Source of the DNA: Candidatus Electrothrix gigas
Lineage (GTDB): Bacteria > Desulfobacterota > Desulfobulbia > Desulfobulbales > Desulfobulbaceae
Length of the DNA: 46,635 nt
Assembly: GCA_022766165.1 (NCBI GenBank)
Contig: QYLO01000021.1
Span: forward strand, 1-46,635
Direction of reading: 5' to 3'
Notes under the pieces: model-generated
What the model was told of the DNA's origin: nothing
The model's database searches: none
Seen by the model: the letters and a program-made list of their open reading frames with translations, nothing else
Part shown: piece by piece, positions 1-7,568 of the stretch
Layout: every line of letters starts with the position of its first letter
Position numbering within the stretch: the first letter of the stretch is position 1
Translations under genes and position numbers: made by a program

Positions 1-39
1 ACCCCCGGAGGCGATTGGCAACGGTCTTCCTGCCGGTTC

Positions 40-228
40 AATCAAAGCGATTCACCCTTGAATCGGTTCAAAGTCAATCTGAATTAACACGATTCACACT
101 TCAATCAGGGCAATTGAAGTTTAAATCGGATCAATTTACACTTCAATTAAGTCGATTTAAGTGTGAATCAGAGTAATTTACATGTAAATCAGGCCGATTT
201 AAGTTACAATTGGGATGATTTAAACGTG
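40..228. repeat. Degenerate 21-bp tandem repeat, nine units
   Basis: Nine consecutive units of exactly 21 bp start at 40, 61, 82, 103, 124, 145, 166, 187 and 208. Each opens with AATC or AATT and has a (C/T/A)AATT or GATT-like core about eight bases later, giving an AATC-N5-GATT dyad in many units. The array also contains longer inverted matches: 91-101 against 159-169, 112-120 against 140-148, and a perfect 14-bp palindrome at 176-189. Several units contain TAA, so it is not coding in all frames. It ends about 105 bp before the start of the fibronectin-III gene. The function is unknown; an operator array or structured leader is possible. Confidence 0.85.
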
Positions 229-334
229 TTCTTTCATGATGAAAAAGAAATATATTAATATTTTGCACAACACAGTACATACAGACTGACACGTCGAACA
301 AAAAAAACAGACATCAGAGCAAGGAGGAAGTACC

Positions 335-940
335 ATGCGTTTTCCAAACACCGAAGCAAAGATCATAGCCCTGGCCCAGAAGATCATCGCTGGCCTGCAA
401 GACAATTCCAACTTCCCCAATCCACCCACCTCGCCAGATCAACTCCAGGCCAGTCTGGATAAGGTGATTGCTTCCAGTGATGCCCAGGTGATGGCCTTGG
501 CAGCATCCAAACAGGCCACAGATACCAAGCAGGCCGACTTTGATCACATGATGACAGAGATGAAAAGCATACTCCATTATGCCGAGGACGCAGTGCATGA
601 TGATGATGCCTTGTTATCGGAACTGGGCTGGGGCGGTAGGGCAGAACCGCATGCCTTGCAGGCACCCGGACAGCCGAGACTCCTTGAAGTGCCGGAGCAG
701 GGTGCGGGTTGGCTGACTCTGGATTGGAAAAAGCCTGCCAACGGCGGTGTCCCGGCTTCCTACAAGATCGAACGGCGGGAGTTGACCGAAAACAGCACCT
801 GGACACTGGCTGGGATTGCAATTGACACTGAGGTCACGCTGAATAGTGAGGAACACGGCAAGGAGTGGGAGTACCGCGTCATTGCGATCAACAAGGCAGG
901 TGAAGGAGAACCGAGCAATACGGTGACAGCGGTGTTGTAA
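335..940 (+). CDS. Fibronectin type III domain protein
   Basis: A 201-residue protein starting at an ATG preceded by a strong AAGGAGGA ribosome site. Residues 1 to about 100 are helical, polar and without a signal peptide or membrane segment. Residues about 108-201 form a fibronectin type III domain: an LDWKKP strand, YKIERR, and the WEYRVIAINKAGEG signature near the end. No enzyme motif is visible. Such domains usually mediate protein-protein contact; lack of a signal suggests a cytoplasmic location or a non-classical export route. The long 21-bp repeat array lies directly upstream and may control it. The N-terminal domain is not one I can name, so the function is unknown. Confidence 0.8.
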   Translation: MRFPNTEAKIIALAQKIIAGLQDNSNFPNPPTSPDQLQASLDKVIASSDAQVMALAASKQATDTKQADFDHMMTEMKSILHYAEDAVHDDDALLSELGWGGRAEPHALQAPGQPRLLEVPEQGAGWLTLDWKKPANGGVPASYKIERRELTENSTWTLAGIAIDTEVTLNSEEHGKEWEYRVIAINKAGEGEPSNTVTAVL

Positions 941-1054
941 GGGTGATCCCGTATCTGTCTTTTCCTTTTTTATCCCTTTTCAGGAGGGTCTGCCGTTGAA
1001 AACGGAGAATGATCAATTAATTATAAAAATGAAGGGGAATAAAAGAAAATAATA

Positions 1055-2212
1055 ATGGTTCGGGGAATGCACCCTGAGAGTGCGAAACTGCTTGCGCAGG
1101 TCTTTATTGAACAGGAGGCAGTATGGCCAGCAACCCTCTCAGAAGAGATCTTTTTTCAGGATGTTGTTGCCCAAGGCATGGCACCGCTCCTGTTTCAGCG
1201 ATTAGTCGCAGCCAGAGCTGTAACTAAAGCTTGGCCAGATAACCTGTTGCTGCGTCTGCGCAAGACAGCTCTGCAGCAAGCCGCCTTTGAGGTGATTGCA
1301 GAAAGGGATCTTCGTCATCTGTTATCCGCCTTTGCAGATATACATGTTTATCCGCTGCTTCTCAAGGGAACGCCTCTATCGTACACCCTGTATCCTGAAC
1401 CAGGTCTGCGGCCCAGATGTGATACAGATATCCTTATCCCTGCAAAGGATCAAAGTAAGGTAAAGGGGATAATGAAAAAAATGGGCTATGCTCCGCTGCA
1501 TGAGGCGCAGGTGGAGTATATTAACACCCAAATGAGCTATGCCAAAAAAAATATACAGGGGATTACTTGCCGCTATGATGTGCATTGGCAGGTGAGTAAT
1601 TGCAACCGTCAGTTTAGTCGGGATTTTGGTCAGGACTTTGCCAATGGAAATATCTTTACACAGGCTGAACCCATTCCAGTCCTCGGAGAAAATGCCCGCA
1701 CCTTAAGCAAGGTGGATGCGTTTATTTTTGCCTGTTTTCATCGAGCAGGCCATTTCTCGCATAGCGGTGATCGGTTGATTTGGCTGTATGATATTCATCT
1801 GTTTTGCCAAGGAATGACAGAAGCTGAGAGCAAACAGTTTTATGAGCGGGCTCAGGAACTTGAGATTCTTTCGCTCTGTGCTGATGCTATAGAAACAGCG
1901 CAGTCTTGGTTTGGCCCGGTCTGCTCTCAGACCTTACAGGCTGTTATGCAGGAGGGAAAAGAAAAAAATGCAGCAGAAGCCTCGTATCAGCTCTTGGGCA
2001 ACAACAGAAATGATGGTATCAAAAGGATGACCCTGCTCGAACTTCAGGGCTTGCCGAGCTGGCCCAAGCGTTTTCTTTATATTGTGCAGAACCTTTTTCC
2101 CCCACCAGATTTTATGCTCTGGCGTTATCAAGAGGAAAAAAAAATCCTGTTGCCTTGGCTGTATTTCAGGCGTTTTACTGAGGGATTGCGCATCTTATTG
2201 AGCAAAGAGTAG
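1055..2212 (+). CDS. Nucleotidyltransferase family protein (NTP_transf_5-like)
   Basis: A 385-residue protein resembling the uncharacterised nucleotidyltransferase family of PF14907. The family signature is visible as LLLKGTPL at residues 101-108, followed by RPRCDTDILI with the D-x-D metal-binding pair at 123-125. The C-terminal half is helical and ends in a basic amphipathic stretch. Homologues often sit in polysaccharide or peptide-modification loci and may transfer a nucleotide onto a protein or small molecule, but the substrate is not known. The ATG at 1055 has a purine-rich AAGGGGAA upstream at rather long spacing; an alternative ATG lies four codons further on. It precedes a YdcF-like gene by 43 bp and is probably co-transcribed with it. 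Confidence 0.75.
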   Translation: MVRGMHPESAKLLAQVFIEQEAVWPATLSEEIFFQDVVAQGMAPLLFQRLVAARAVTKAWPDNLLLRLRKTALQQAAFEVIAERDLRHLLSAFADIHVYPLLLKGTPLSYTLYPEPGLRPRCDTDILIPAKDQSKVKGIMKKMGYAPLHEAQVEYINTQMSYAKKNIQGITCRYDVHWQVSNCNRQFSRDFGQDFANGNIFTQAEPIPVLGENARTLSKVDAFIFACFHRAGHFSHSGDRLIWLYDIHLFCQGMTEAESKQFYERAQELEILSLCADAIETAQSWFGPVCSQTLQAVMQEGKEKNAAEASYQLLGNNRNDGIKRMTLLELQGLPSWPKRFLYIVQNLFPPPDFMLWRYQEEKKILLPWLYFRRFTEGLRILLSKE

Positions 2213-2255
2213 GTTGAAAAGAGGCTAAGAACAAAAGGATACAAGGAGAACACGT

Positions 2256-2876
2256 TTGAAAACCCGACTCCCTACTTTTCTCGTTGGCCTGTGTTGCGGT
2301 GTTTTACTGATTATAGTAAGTGAGATAGTCTTTATGCGCTATGCTCCTTTTCTGCTGATTGTAGATGAACCTGTTGATGAACCGATTAAAATAGCCGTTA
2401 TTCTTGGCGGTGGCGGAGGAAGCCGGCTTTACAAAGGACTTTCACTGTATGCGGCTGGTCTGGTCCAGCATCTTGTCCTGGTGGATAAGCAAAAAAATGC
2501 CTGGGATGCTATGCTACATCGGCTTTGCCCGGATTGCGCAGCACAGGGCAAGATAACCATCTTGGAGGGATCGCAAAACACCTTTACCGATGCTGAGTTA
2601 GTGGAGGCATATTGCCGTACTCATAAGATAAAAGATATACTGGTCGTGACGGATCCCTATCACACCCGCAGGGCTGACCTCATCTTTACGGCTCAACTTG
2701 CACAGAGGGGGGTACACCGGGTGAACGTCAGGGTAATCAGTTCTGGAGACTTTGGCAGCCGCTTAACCCCAGCAGAACAGTGGTGGCAGGATGATGACAC
2801 GTTAAGCACTGTCTGGACAGAAATGAACAAGGTTTTGATTATCCTTTTAAGAAGATATGGGTTGTGTACAGAGTAA
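2256..2876 (+). CDS. YdcF/SanA-like (DUF218) membrane-anchored protein
   Basis: A 206-residue protein starting at TTG with AAGGAG six bases upstream. Residues about 7-30 form one hydrophobic anchor. The DUF218 fold follows: IAVILGGGGGSRLYKGL near 46-62, then LVLVDKQ, the middle segment ILVVTDPYHTRRA and a final WWQDDDT. YdcF/SanA/ElyC proteins act at the cytoplasmic membrane and are linked to envelope barrier function and peptidoglycan or lipid-carrier metabolism. The exact reaction is not established. The order of motifs and length match the family well. It lies between the nucleotidyltransferase and trpA with short gaps. Confidence 0.8.
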   Translation: MKTRLPTFLVGLCCGVLLIIVSEIVFMRYAPFLLIVDEPVDEPIKIAVILGGGGGSRLYKGLSLYAAGLVQHLVLVDKQKNAWDAMLHRLCPDCAAQGKITILEGSQNTFTDAELVEAYCRTHKIKDILVVTDPYHTRRADLIFTAQLAQRGVHRVNVRVISSGDFGSRLTPAEQWWQDDDTLSTVWTEMNKVLIILLRRYGLCTE

Positions 2877-2913
2877 ATGCTTGAGTAAACTTTTAATGAA
2901 TGGATAACATAAT

Positions 2914-3699
2914 ATGAATATACAAAAAAATATACAGCAAGATATACAACAACGACTTCAAAAAAAGCCCATCCTCCTCATGACTCATCTTGTTTTGGGC
3001 TACCCCTCCTTAGCGGTTAATCGGAAGGTTATTCGCCAGATGGCAGAGAACGGGGTGGACTGCATTGAACTTCAGATCCCCTTTTCCGAGCCAATGGCAG
3101 ACGGGCCTGTGATTCTTAAGGCCAATCAGGATGCCCTTGCTGCTGGGATTCGAGTTGAGGAGAGCTTTACCTTTGCCAAGGAAATCGTTGAGGAGTTTCC
3201 ACAGGTTCATTTTTTCTTTATGACCTATTATAATATAGTTTACCGCTATGGTTTACCTGCGTTTATTCAGCGGGCAAAAGAGATCGGCATAAAGGGCTTT
3301 ATTGTGCCGGATTTGCCGCCAGAAGAGGGGGGAGAGTATCTCGGGCTGGCTCAGAAAGAGGAGATGGCAGCTATTATGTTTTTTACCCCGACCTCAACAG
3401 ATGCACGCATGGCTGAGGTGGCAGGGCAGGGCAGTGGATTTATTTACTGCGTGGCTCGTAAGGGAGTGACTGGTCAACAGACTGCTATGGATGATGAGCT
3501 TGCGCAATATCTTGAGCGGTGCCGACAGGCAACGGATTTGCCGTTGGCCGTGGGCTTTGGCATCAGTAGCCGGGAGGATGTGGCCCTGCTCGAGGGGAAG
3601 GCGGACATGGCCGTTATTGGCACTGCGACCATTAAGCTGGTGGATAGACAAGGACCAGAAGCGGTGGGGCCGTTTATTCGTTCGCTGGTTGGGGAGTGA
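2914..3699 (+). CDS. trpA: Tryptophan synthase alpha subunit
   Basis: A 261-residue TIM-barrel protein that cleaves indole-3-glycerol phosphate to indole and glyceraldehyde 3-phosphate, passing indole to TrpB. The conserved CIELQIPFSEPMADGP stretch carries the catalytic acids Glu52 and Asp63. The phosphate-binding end is seen as AVGFGIS and AVIGTATIK. Length is normal for the family. No trpB or other trp gene lies beside it, so it is separated from the usual trp operon here. The start ATG at 2914 has no clear Shine-Dalgarno sequence. Its stop codon directly touches the start codon of the next small gene, which suggests coupled translation. Confidence 0.95.
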   Translation: MNIQKNIQQDIQQRLQKKPILLMTHLVLGYPSLAVNRKVIRQMAENGVDCIELQIPFSEPMADGPVILKANQDALAAGIRVEESFTFAKEIVEEFPQVHFFFMTYYNIVYRYGLPAFIQRAKEIGIKGFIVPDLPPEEGGEYLGLAQKEEMAAIMFFTPTSTDARMAEVAGQGSGFIYCVARKGVTGQQTAMDDELAQYLERCRQATDLPLAVGFGISSREDVALLEGKADMAVIGTATIKLVDRQGPEAVGPFIRSLVGE

Positions 3700-4023
3700 A
3701 TGGGAGCTTTGCGAGATATTCTGCCGTCTGATTTTCCTGAAGAAGTGCGTCTGGCGTTTGAAAGATACCAGGACGATCTTCATTATCAGGCGAGTATGGT
3801 GGAATCCTCTTATACCATAGGGGTTATCAAGGGCGAGAAAAGAGGAAGAGAGGAAGGAAGGGCCGAAGGGAGAGCAGAAGGACAAATGGAGGGGAAAAGA
3901 GAAGTTGCGGTTAAACTGCTTGCTTCCGGGAGTCTTGATGTAGAGGCGATTGCGGAGATTACAGGCTTGTCGATTGAAGAGCTTCAGGGATTGAAGCAGG
4001 AGCATGGTCTGAGAAAAGAATAA
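3700..4023 (+). CDS. Rpn-family C-terminal tail-like small protein
   Basis: A 107-residue protein whose ATG follows the trpA stop without a gap. It resembles only the C-terminal part of Rpn (YhgA-like, PD-(D/E)XK 'transposase') proteins: a charged spacer with repeated GREEGRAEGRAEG at about residues 47-62, then a helical segment VKLLASGSLDVEAIAEITGLS and a short basic end. The catalytic nuclease domain is absent, so this is either a remnant or a stand-alone version of the small C-terminal product known from some Rpn genes. The glycine-charged spacer is a low-complexity hallmark of this family. Placement behind trpA suggests it was inserted or rearranged there. Confidence 0.65.
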   Translation: MGALRDILPSDFPEEVRLAFERYQDDLHYQASMVESSYTIGVIKGEKRGREEGRAEGRAEGQMEGKREVAVKLLASGSLDVEAIAEITGLSIEELQGLKQEHGLRKE

Positions 4024-4036
4024 AGGAGAAGCATCA

Positions 4037-4942
4037 ATGAAGTTAAGGCATATTGTAATGTTGGCGATATTTTTTTGTCTGGCAGCAGTTTACAGTGCAT
4101 CAGCTTATGAAGCCGAAATAAAAAAAATGTCTGCAACAATGGCGGAAAAAATTGCTGTGACGAAGAAAGCCAAAATCGCTGTTGTGGATTTCACCGATCT
4201 TCAGGGTGATGTGACAGAGCTTGGCCGATTTATCGCTGAGGAATTTTCCGTTGCTCTTGTCGGTGCGGGCAAGGGCTTTAAGGTTGTAGACAGAACCCAC
4301 CTCAAAAGTATTATCAAAGAAAACAAGCTCTCTGCAACCGGGTTAATTGACCCTGCTACTGCAAGGAAACTAGGAAAGATTGCCGGGGTGGATGCCTTGA
4401 TTACCGGGACGCTTACGCCTTTTGGAGATAGTGTAAGAATTACAGCCAAGGTATTGGAGAGTTCCACAGCGGAAGTGACTGATGCAATAGCCGGAGATAT
4501 TGCTAAAACAGAAGCCGTTAAGGTTCTACTTGCCACTAGCCTTACTCCTGGTGATATAGGGAAAGGGAAGCCAAGAAAGTCTCTACAAACGCTTGAAGCT
4601 GGAGGATTTATATTTCAGCTAATGAAATGTGAACTATCCAATGGAACTATAACATTTTCTTTTTTGATAACCAGCCCTGGGAAGGATAAAGAAATTGGCA
4701 TGTATGGTAACAGATATTCAAGACTTTTTGATTACGAAGGAAATGAATATGGAGCAACAGAAGCGCAAATTGGTTATACAAAAGGCGATGGCTATATAGA
4801 CAAAGTTCTCGTTTCTGATATTCCTGTTAAGGCAAGTATTAGTTTTGGAGGTGTTTCTCCAAAGATAACAGGGATCGCTCTGCTTGAAATTAATTGCAAC
4901 AAATTCAAAGTTCAGTTTCGGAAGGTTCCCTTGTCCAAATAA
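4037..4942 (+). CDS. FlgO/CsgG-like exported protein
   Basis: A 301-residue protein with a signal peptide (residues 1 to about 23, ending SASA). Residues about 40-165 resemble the FlgO/CsgG fold: KIAVVDFTDLQG, then FKVVDRTHLKSIIKE, then the segment GVDALITGTLTPFGDSVRITAKVLES. Proteins of this type are periplasmic or outer-membrane-associated and take part in secretion or surface organelle assembly. No lipobox cysteine is seen. Residues about 190-301 form a beta-rich domain that I do not recognise. AAGGAG lies upstream of the ATG. The following gene starts 5 bp after the stop, so the two likely act together at the envelope. Confidence 0.75.
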   Translation: MKLRHIVMLAIFFCLAAVYSASAYEAEIKKMSATMAEKIAVTKKAKIAVVDFTDLQGDVTELGRFIAEEFSVALVGAGKGFKVVDRTHLKSIIKENKLSATGLIDPATARKLGKIAGVDALITGTLTPFGDSVRITAKVLESSTAEVTDAIAGDIAKTEAVKVLLATSLTPGDIGKGKPRKSLQTLEAGGFIFQLMKCELSNGTITFSFLITSPGKDKEIGMYGNRYSRLFDYEGNEYGATEAQIGYTKGDGYIDKVLVSDIPVKASISFGGVSPKITGIALLEINCNKFKVQFRKVPLSK

Positions 4943-4947
4943 ATAAC

Positions 4948-5418
4948 ATGAGCAATAGCGGGCAATGCGGAAGATTCGCCAGAGTAAAGCGTGTTTTTAC
5001 AAACACTACATTCCAATGGTTTGTCGGTTTAACAGTTGCCGTACTTACTTTGATAGCGACAGTTGCACCAGATAAAATCAAAAATTGTATCGGTTGGGAA
5101 GATACTCAGGAAGAACAGCCTGTCGATCCACCCAAGGCTTCTTATGTCCCGTTTGAATCCAGCTATACCATAACAGGACATCAGTCTCTGTTTATCCGAG
5201 AGGCTCGAACCAATCTTTCAGTTCTTTTTCAGAATATTGAGGGAGAGGAGTTTGTCAGTCTCAACATTGCTCCCGAAGGGGAAAAATCATCTGTTCGGGC
5301 GGCGTTGAGAGGATATACAGAAAAGTTCACATCTTCAGCGGGAGTTTTTCATGTCCAAATATTGGATATTGATTATAAGAAACGAAAGGTTGTCGTTCAG
5401 GTCAGTCGAAAAAAATAA
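4948..5418 (+). CDS. Hypothetical single-pass membrane protein
   Basis: A 156-residue protein if the ATG at 4948 is used. An earlier in-frame ATG at 4894 would overlap the FlgO-like gene by 49 bp and is less likely. One transmembrane helix spans about residues 24-41 (FVGLTVAVLTLIATVAP). A soluble, beta-rich C-terminal part follows, with the SLFIREA and VFHVQILDID segments. I do not recognise the family. The topology suggests a short cytoplasmic N terminus and a periplasmic C-terminal domain. Five bases separate it from the preceding gene, so shared transcription is likely. Confidence 0.6.
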   Translation: MSNSGQCGRFARVKRVFTNTTFQWFVGLTVAVLTLIATVAPDKIKNCIGWEDTQEEQPVDPPKASYVPFESSYTITGHQSLFIREARTNLSVLFQNIEGEEFVSLNIAPEGEKSSVRAALRGYTEKFTSSAGVFHVQILDIDYKKRKVVVQVSRKK

Positions 5419-5454
5419 CGATCATCTTCTTTGTACAATGATTCCTTGTCCGCT

Positions 5455-5769
5455 ATGCTAAAAAAAGAATTGCAGGAAATTATCCTCAACGGAGAAAACT
5501 CAGGAGTTGAGTTAAAAGGTGATAATATGCCGGTTTTGCGCACGGATATTTCCTGCCTTGACTTGGTGCGGCTTGCCGGGCAGAGATCACCGAGAAATAC
5601 TATTATTATGGAAGTGCTGCGGGATTATAAGTATGTGGATTACCGAGGCATGGGAATCCGTACCAAGGTGCTGCCGCTGATGCGGGAGATGAATAAGACG
5701 GAACCGGAGTTCATTCTCACCGAGGATTATCTAAAAACAGTACTGTACAGTAGGGAGGAAAAAAAATAA
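5455..5769 (+). CDS. Internally deleted AlbA_2/Schlafen-type regulator remnant
   Basis: A 104-residue ORF (a TTG at 5431 would add eight residues). Residues 1-23 look like the start of an AlbA_2 (Schlafen) domain, MLKKELQEIILNGENSGVELK. Residues 32-90 look like the end of the C-terminal HATPase_c_4/winged-helix part of the same family: GQRSPRNTIIMEVLRDYKYV, then DYRGMGIRTK. The several hundred residues normally between them are missing, while the reading frame is kept. This points to an in-frame internal deletion of a full-length 'ATP-binding/transcriptional regulator' gene. No catalytic or DNA-binding core remains, so function is doubtful. No Shine-Dalgarno sequence is evident. Confidence 0.55.
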   Translation: MLKKELQEIILNGENSGVELKGDNMPVLRTDISCLDLVRLAGQRSPRNTIIMEVLRDYKYVDYRGMGIRTKVLPLMREMNKTEPEFILTEDYLKTVLYSREEKK

Positions 5770-5771
5770 CA

Positions 5772-6209
5772 ATGAAGTTTATCAATCCATTATTGCTTAT
5801 CGGCATGATCGGTGTTTTCACCACAGGAAGCAGTCTGTACGCTGATCTCATGCAGGTGTTTTACGGAGACCATAGTATCTATTGGACCCAGAAGGATTCA
5901 CCATTATCCCTTGAAAAAACCGGGAATAATTTTCTGGTTTTTATCGGAGAAAAACGTCTGCAAGATCACTTAAACGGAAAAACCTTTTTTGCTGCCGATG
6001 GAGAACTGGTACCCTATCCTGTTCTTGCAAAAGATGTTACTGTGCGGGTGAACAACTGGCCTTCGGTAAAGGCTCAAATTTTGAACAAGACGATCTTTAC
6101 AAGTTTTGCCTTTGGGGTGAATCTGACCTTGCTGATTGTAGGGCTGGTGCAGGTTATTCTTCGATGGAGAATCAAGCAAGGTAGGAAAAAAGGCAATTCG
6201 TTTAAGTAA
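5772..6209 (+). CDS. Hypothetical two-helix membrane protein
   Basis: A 145-residue protein with a hydrophobic segment at about residues 5-25 and a second at 112-132 (FGVNLTLLIVGLVQVIL), followed by a very basic end (RWRIKQGRKKG). The central about 85 residues would be periplasmic and contain YPVLAKDVTVRVNNWPSVK. The basic tail after the second helix fits the positive-inside rule. I do not recognise the family. The start is two bases after the preceding stop. The remnant, this gene and the two upstream form one tightly spaced set. Confidence 0.6.
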   Translation: MKFINPLLLIGMIGVFTTGSSLYADLMQVFYGDHSIYWTQKDSPLSLEKTGNNFLVFIGEKRLQDHLNGKTFFAADGELVPYPVLAKDVTVRVNNWPSVKAQILNKTIFTSFAFGVNLTLLIVGLVQVILRWRIKQGRKKGNSFK

Positions 6210-6238
6210 CGTAGTTTAATAAATAAATTTTCACTATT

Positions 6239-7564
6239 TTGCAAGTATATAAACAGCAGTCCCTTTTTCCAGAATGCAGTATGCCAACTGCTTCTATTAA
6301 AAAGCAACATTCTCGATCAGGTACCTTTACTGATAATATGAAGTTACCTGTCCACAGATGGTTTCGTTATTCTGCTGGATTTTCCGCAAGATGGGTGGAA
6401 CGGGAAATCCAGTGCCATTGTCGTGACGGAAAGGAGATACTCAACGTCTTAGACCCGTTTTCTGGATCAGGCACGACGTTATTGGCGGCTGAGGCTGTAC
6501 AGGCAAATGCGATAGGATTTGAGCCGCATCCCTTCATTCATCGGGTTGCCAAGGCCAAACTCGGGTGGGGAAGTGCTGATATATATCAATTGCAGAGAAT
6601 GGCCGAAAAAATTATAAAAAAAGCACAGGAAGGGAATCATATCAAGAGACGACCGGATGTGCCTCCCTTGCTGAAGAAGTGTTTTACAGATGACTCTCTG
6701 AAAAAGCTGGATGCATTGAAAGACATCTTTTTAGCTGATTTTGACAAGAGAGTGGCGGAACATGAACTCCTCTGGCTTTGTATTACGAGTATACTCCGTC
6801 CGTGCAGTACCGCAGGCACTGCTCAATGGCAGTATGTGCTGCCGAACAAGAAAAAAACAAAAGTTTCTGATCCCTTTTCAGCATTTGCTCTGAAAATGCA
6901 GCAGCTAATTGACGATATCAAAATAGCTCAACAACAAGGGTGGCTTTCAGGTGCGCAAGTTTTACGGATCGATGCCCGTGATCCACAACATATAGTTGAA
7001 AAGCCCTTTGATCTCATTATTACCTCACCGCCTTATCCAAATAATTACGATTATGCAGATGCCACCCGTCTGGAAATGACATTCTGGGGAGAAATAACAG
7101 GATGGAGCGAGTTGCATGCATCTGTTAGGCAATATTTGTTACGCTCTTGTTCACAACATTCTGCAAAAGAAAAACTACAGCTAGATACTCTCCTCACTGA
7201 AGAGGTCTTGTCTCCAATTATAGATGAATTGACTGTGGCATGCAGGGAGTTGGAGCAGGTACGACGTACAAGAGGAGGAAGGAAAACATATCATACGATG
7301 GCTGCTGCATATTTTACAGACCTTGGAAATATTTTTCAGGTACTTCGACCGTTATGCAGGAAGGGTGGAAGAATGTGTTTTGTTATTGGAGATTCAGCTC
7401 CTTATGGAGTTTATCTCGCTGTTGATAGATGGCTAGGTGAGCTGGCTCTGGCAGCAGGATTTAATTCCTACTCCTTTGAAAAGTTGCGGGATCGAAATAT
7501 TAAATGGAAAAACAGAAAGCACAGAGTTCCGCTTCATGAAGGTCGGTTGTGGATTGAAGGATAA
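6239..7564 (+). CDS. DNA methyltransferase (N6-adenine/N4-cytosine type)
   Basis: A 441-residue enzyme that transfers a methyl group from S-adenosylmethionine to an exocyclic amino group in DNA. The AdoMet-binding motif DPFSGSGTT is at residues 72-80 and the catalytic motif IV, TSPPY, at 262-266. A final FVIGDS segment and a short helical end follow. A long helical insert of about 180 residues between motifs I and IV may carry target recognition. The start is uncertain: TTG at 6239 has no ribosome site, and ATGs at 6281 and 6338 are alternatives, the last just before the conserved KLPVHRW segment. The next gene begins five bases after the stop and is the likely cognate endonuclease. Confidence 0.85.
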   Translation: MQVYKQQSLFPECSMPTASIKKQHSRSGTFTDNMKLPVHRWFRYSAGFSARWVEREIQCHCRDGKEILNVLDPFSGSGTTLLAAEAVQANAIGFEPHPFIHRVAKAKLGWGSADIYQLQRMAEKIIKKAQEGNHIKRRPDVPPLLKKCFTDDSLKKLDALKDIFLADFDKRVAEHELLWLCITSILRPCSTAGTAQWQYVLPNKKKTKVSDPFSAFALKMQQLIDDIKIAQQQGWLSGAQVLRIDARDPQHIVEKPFDLIITSPPYPNNYDYADATRLEMTFWGEITGWSELHASVRQYLLRSCSQHSAKEKLQLDTLLTEEVLSPIIDELTVACRELEQVRRTRGGRKTYHTMAAAYFTDLGNIFQVLRPLCRKGGRMCFVIGDSAPYGVYLAVDRWLGELALAAGFNSYSFEKLRDRNIKWKNRKHRVPLHEGRLWIEG

Positions 7565-7568
7565 AGTT

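Noticed and set aside
40..228. CRISPR array
   Set aside because: The units follow each other with no unique spacers, and the whole 21 bp repeats.
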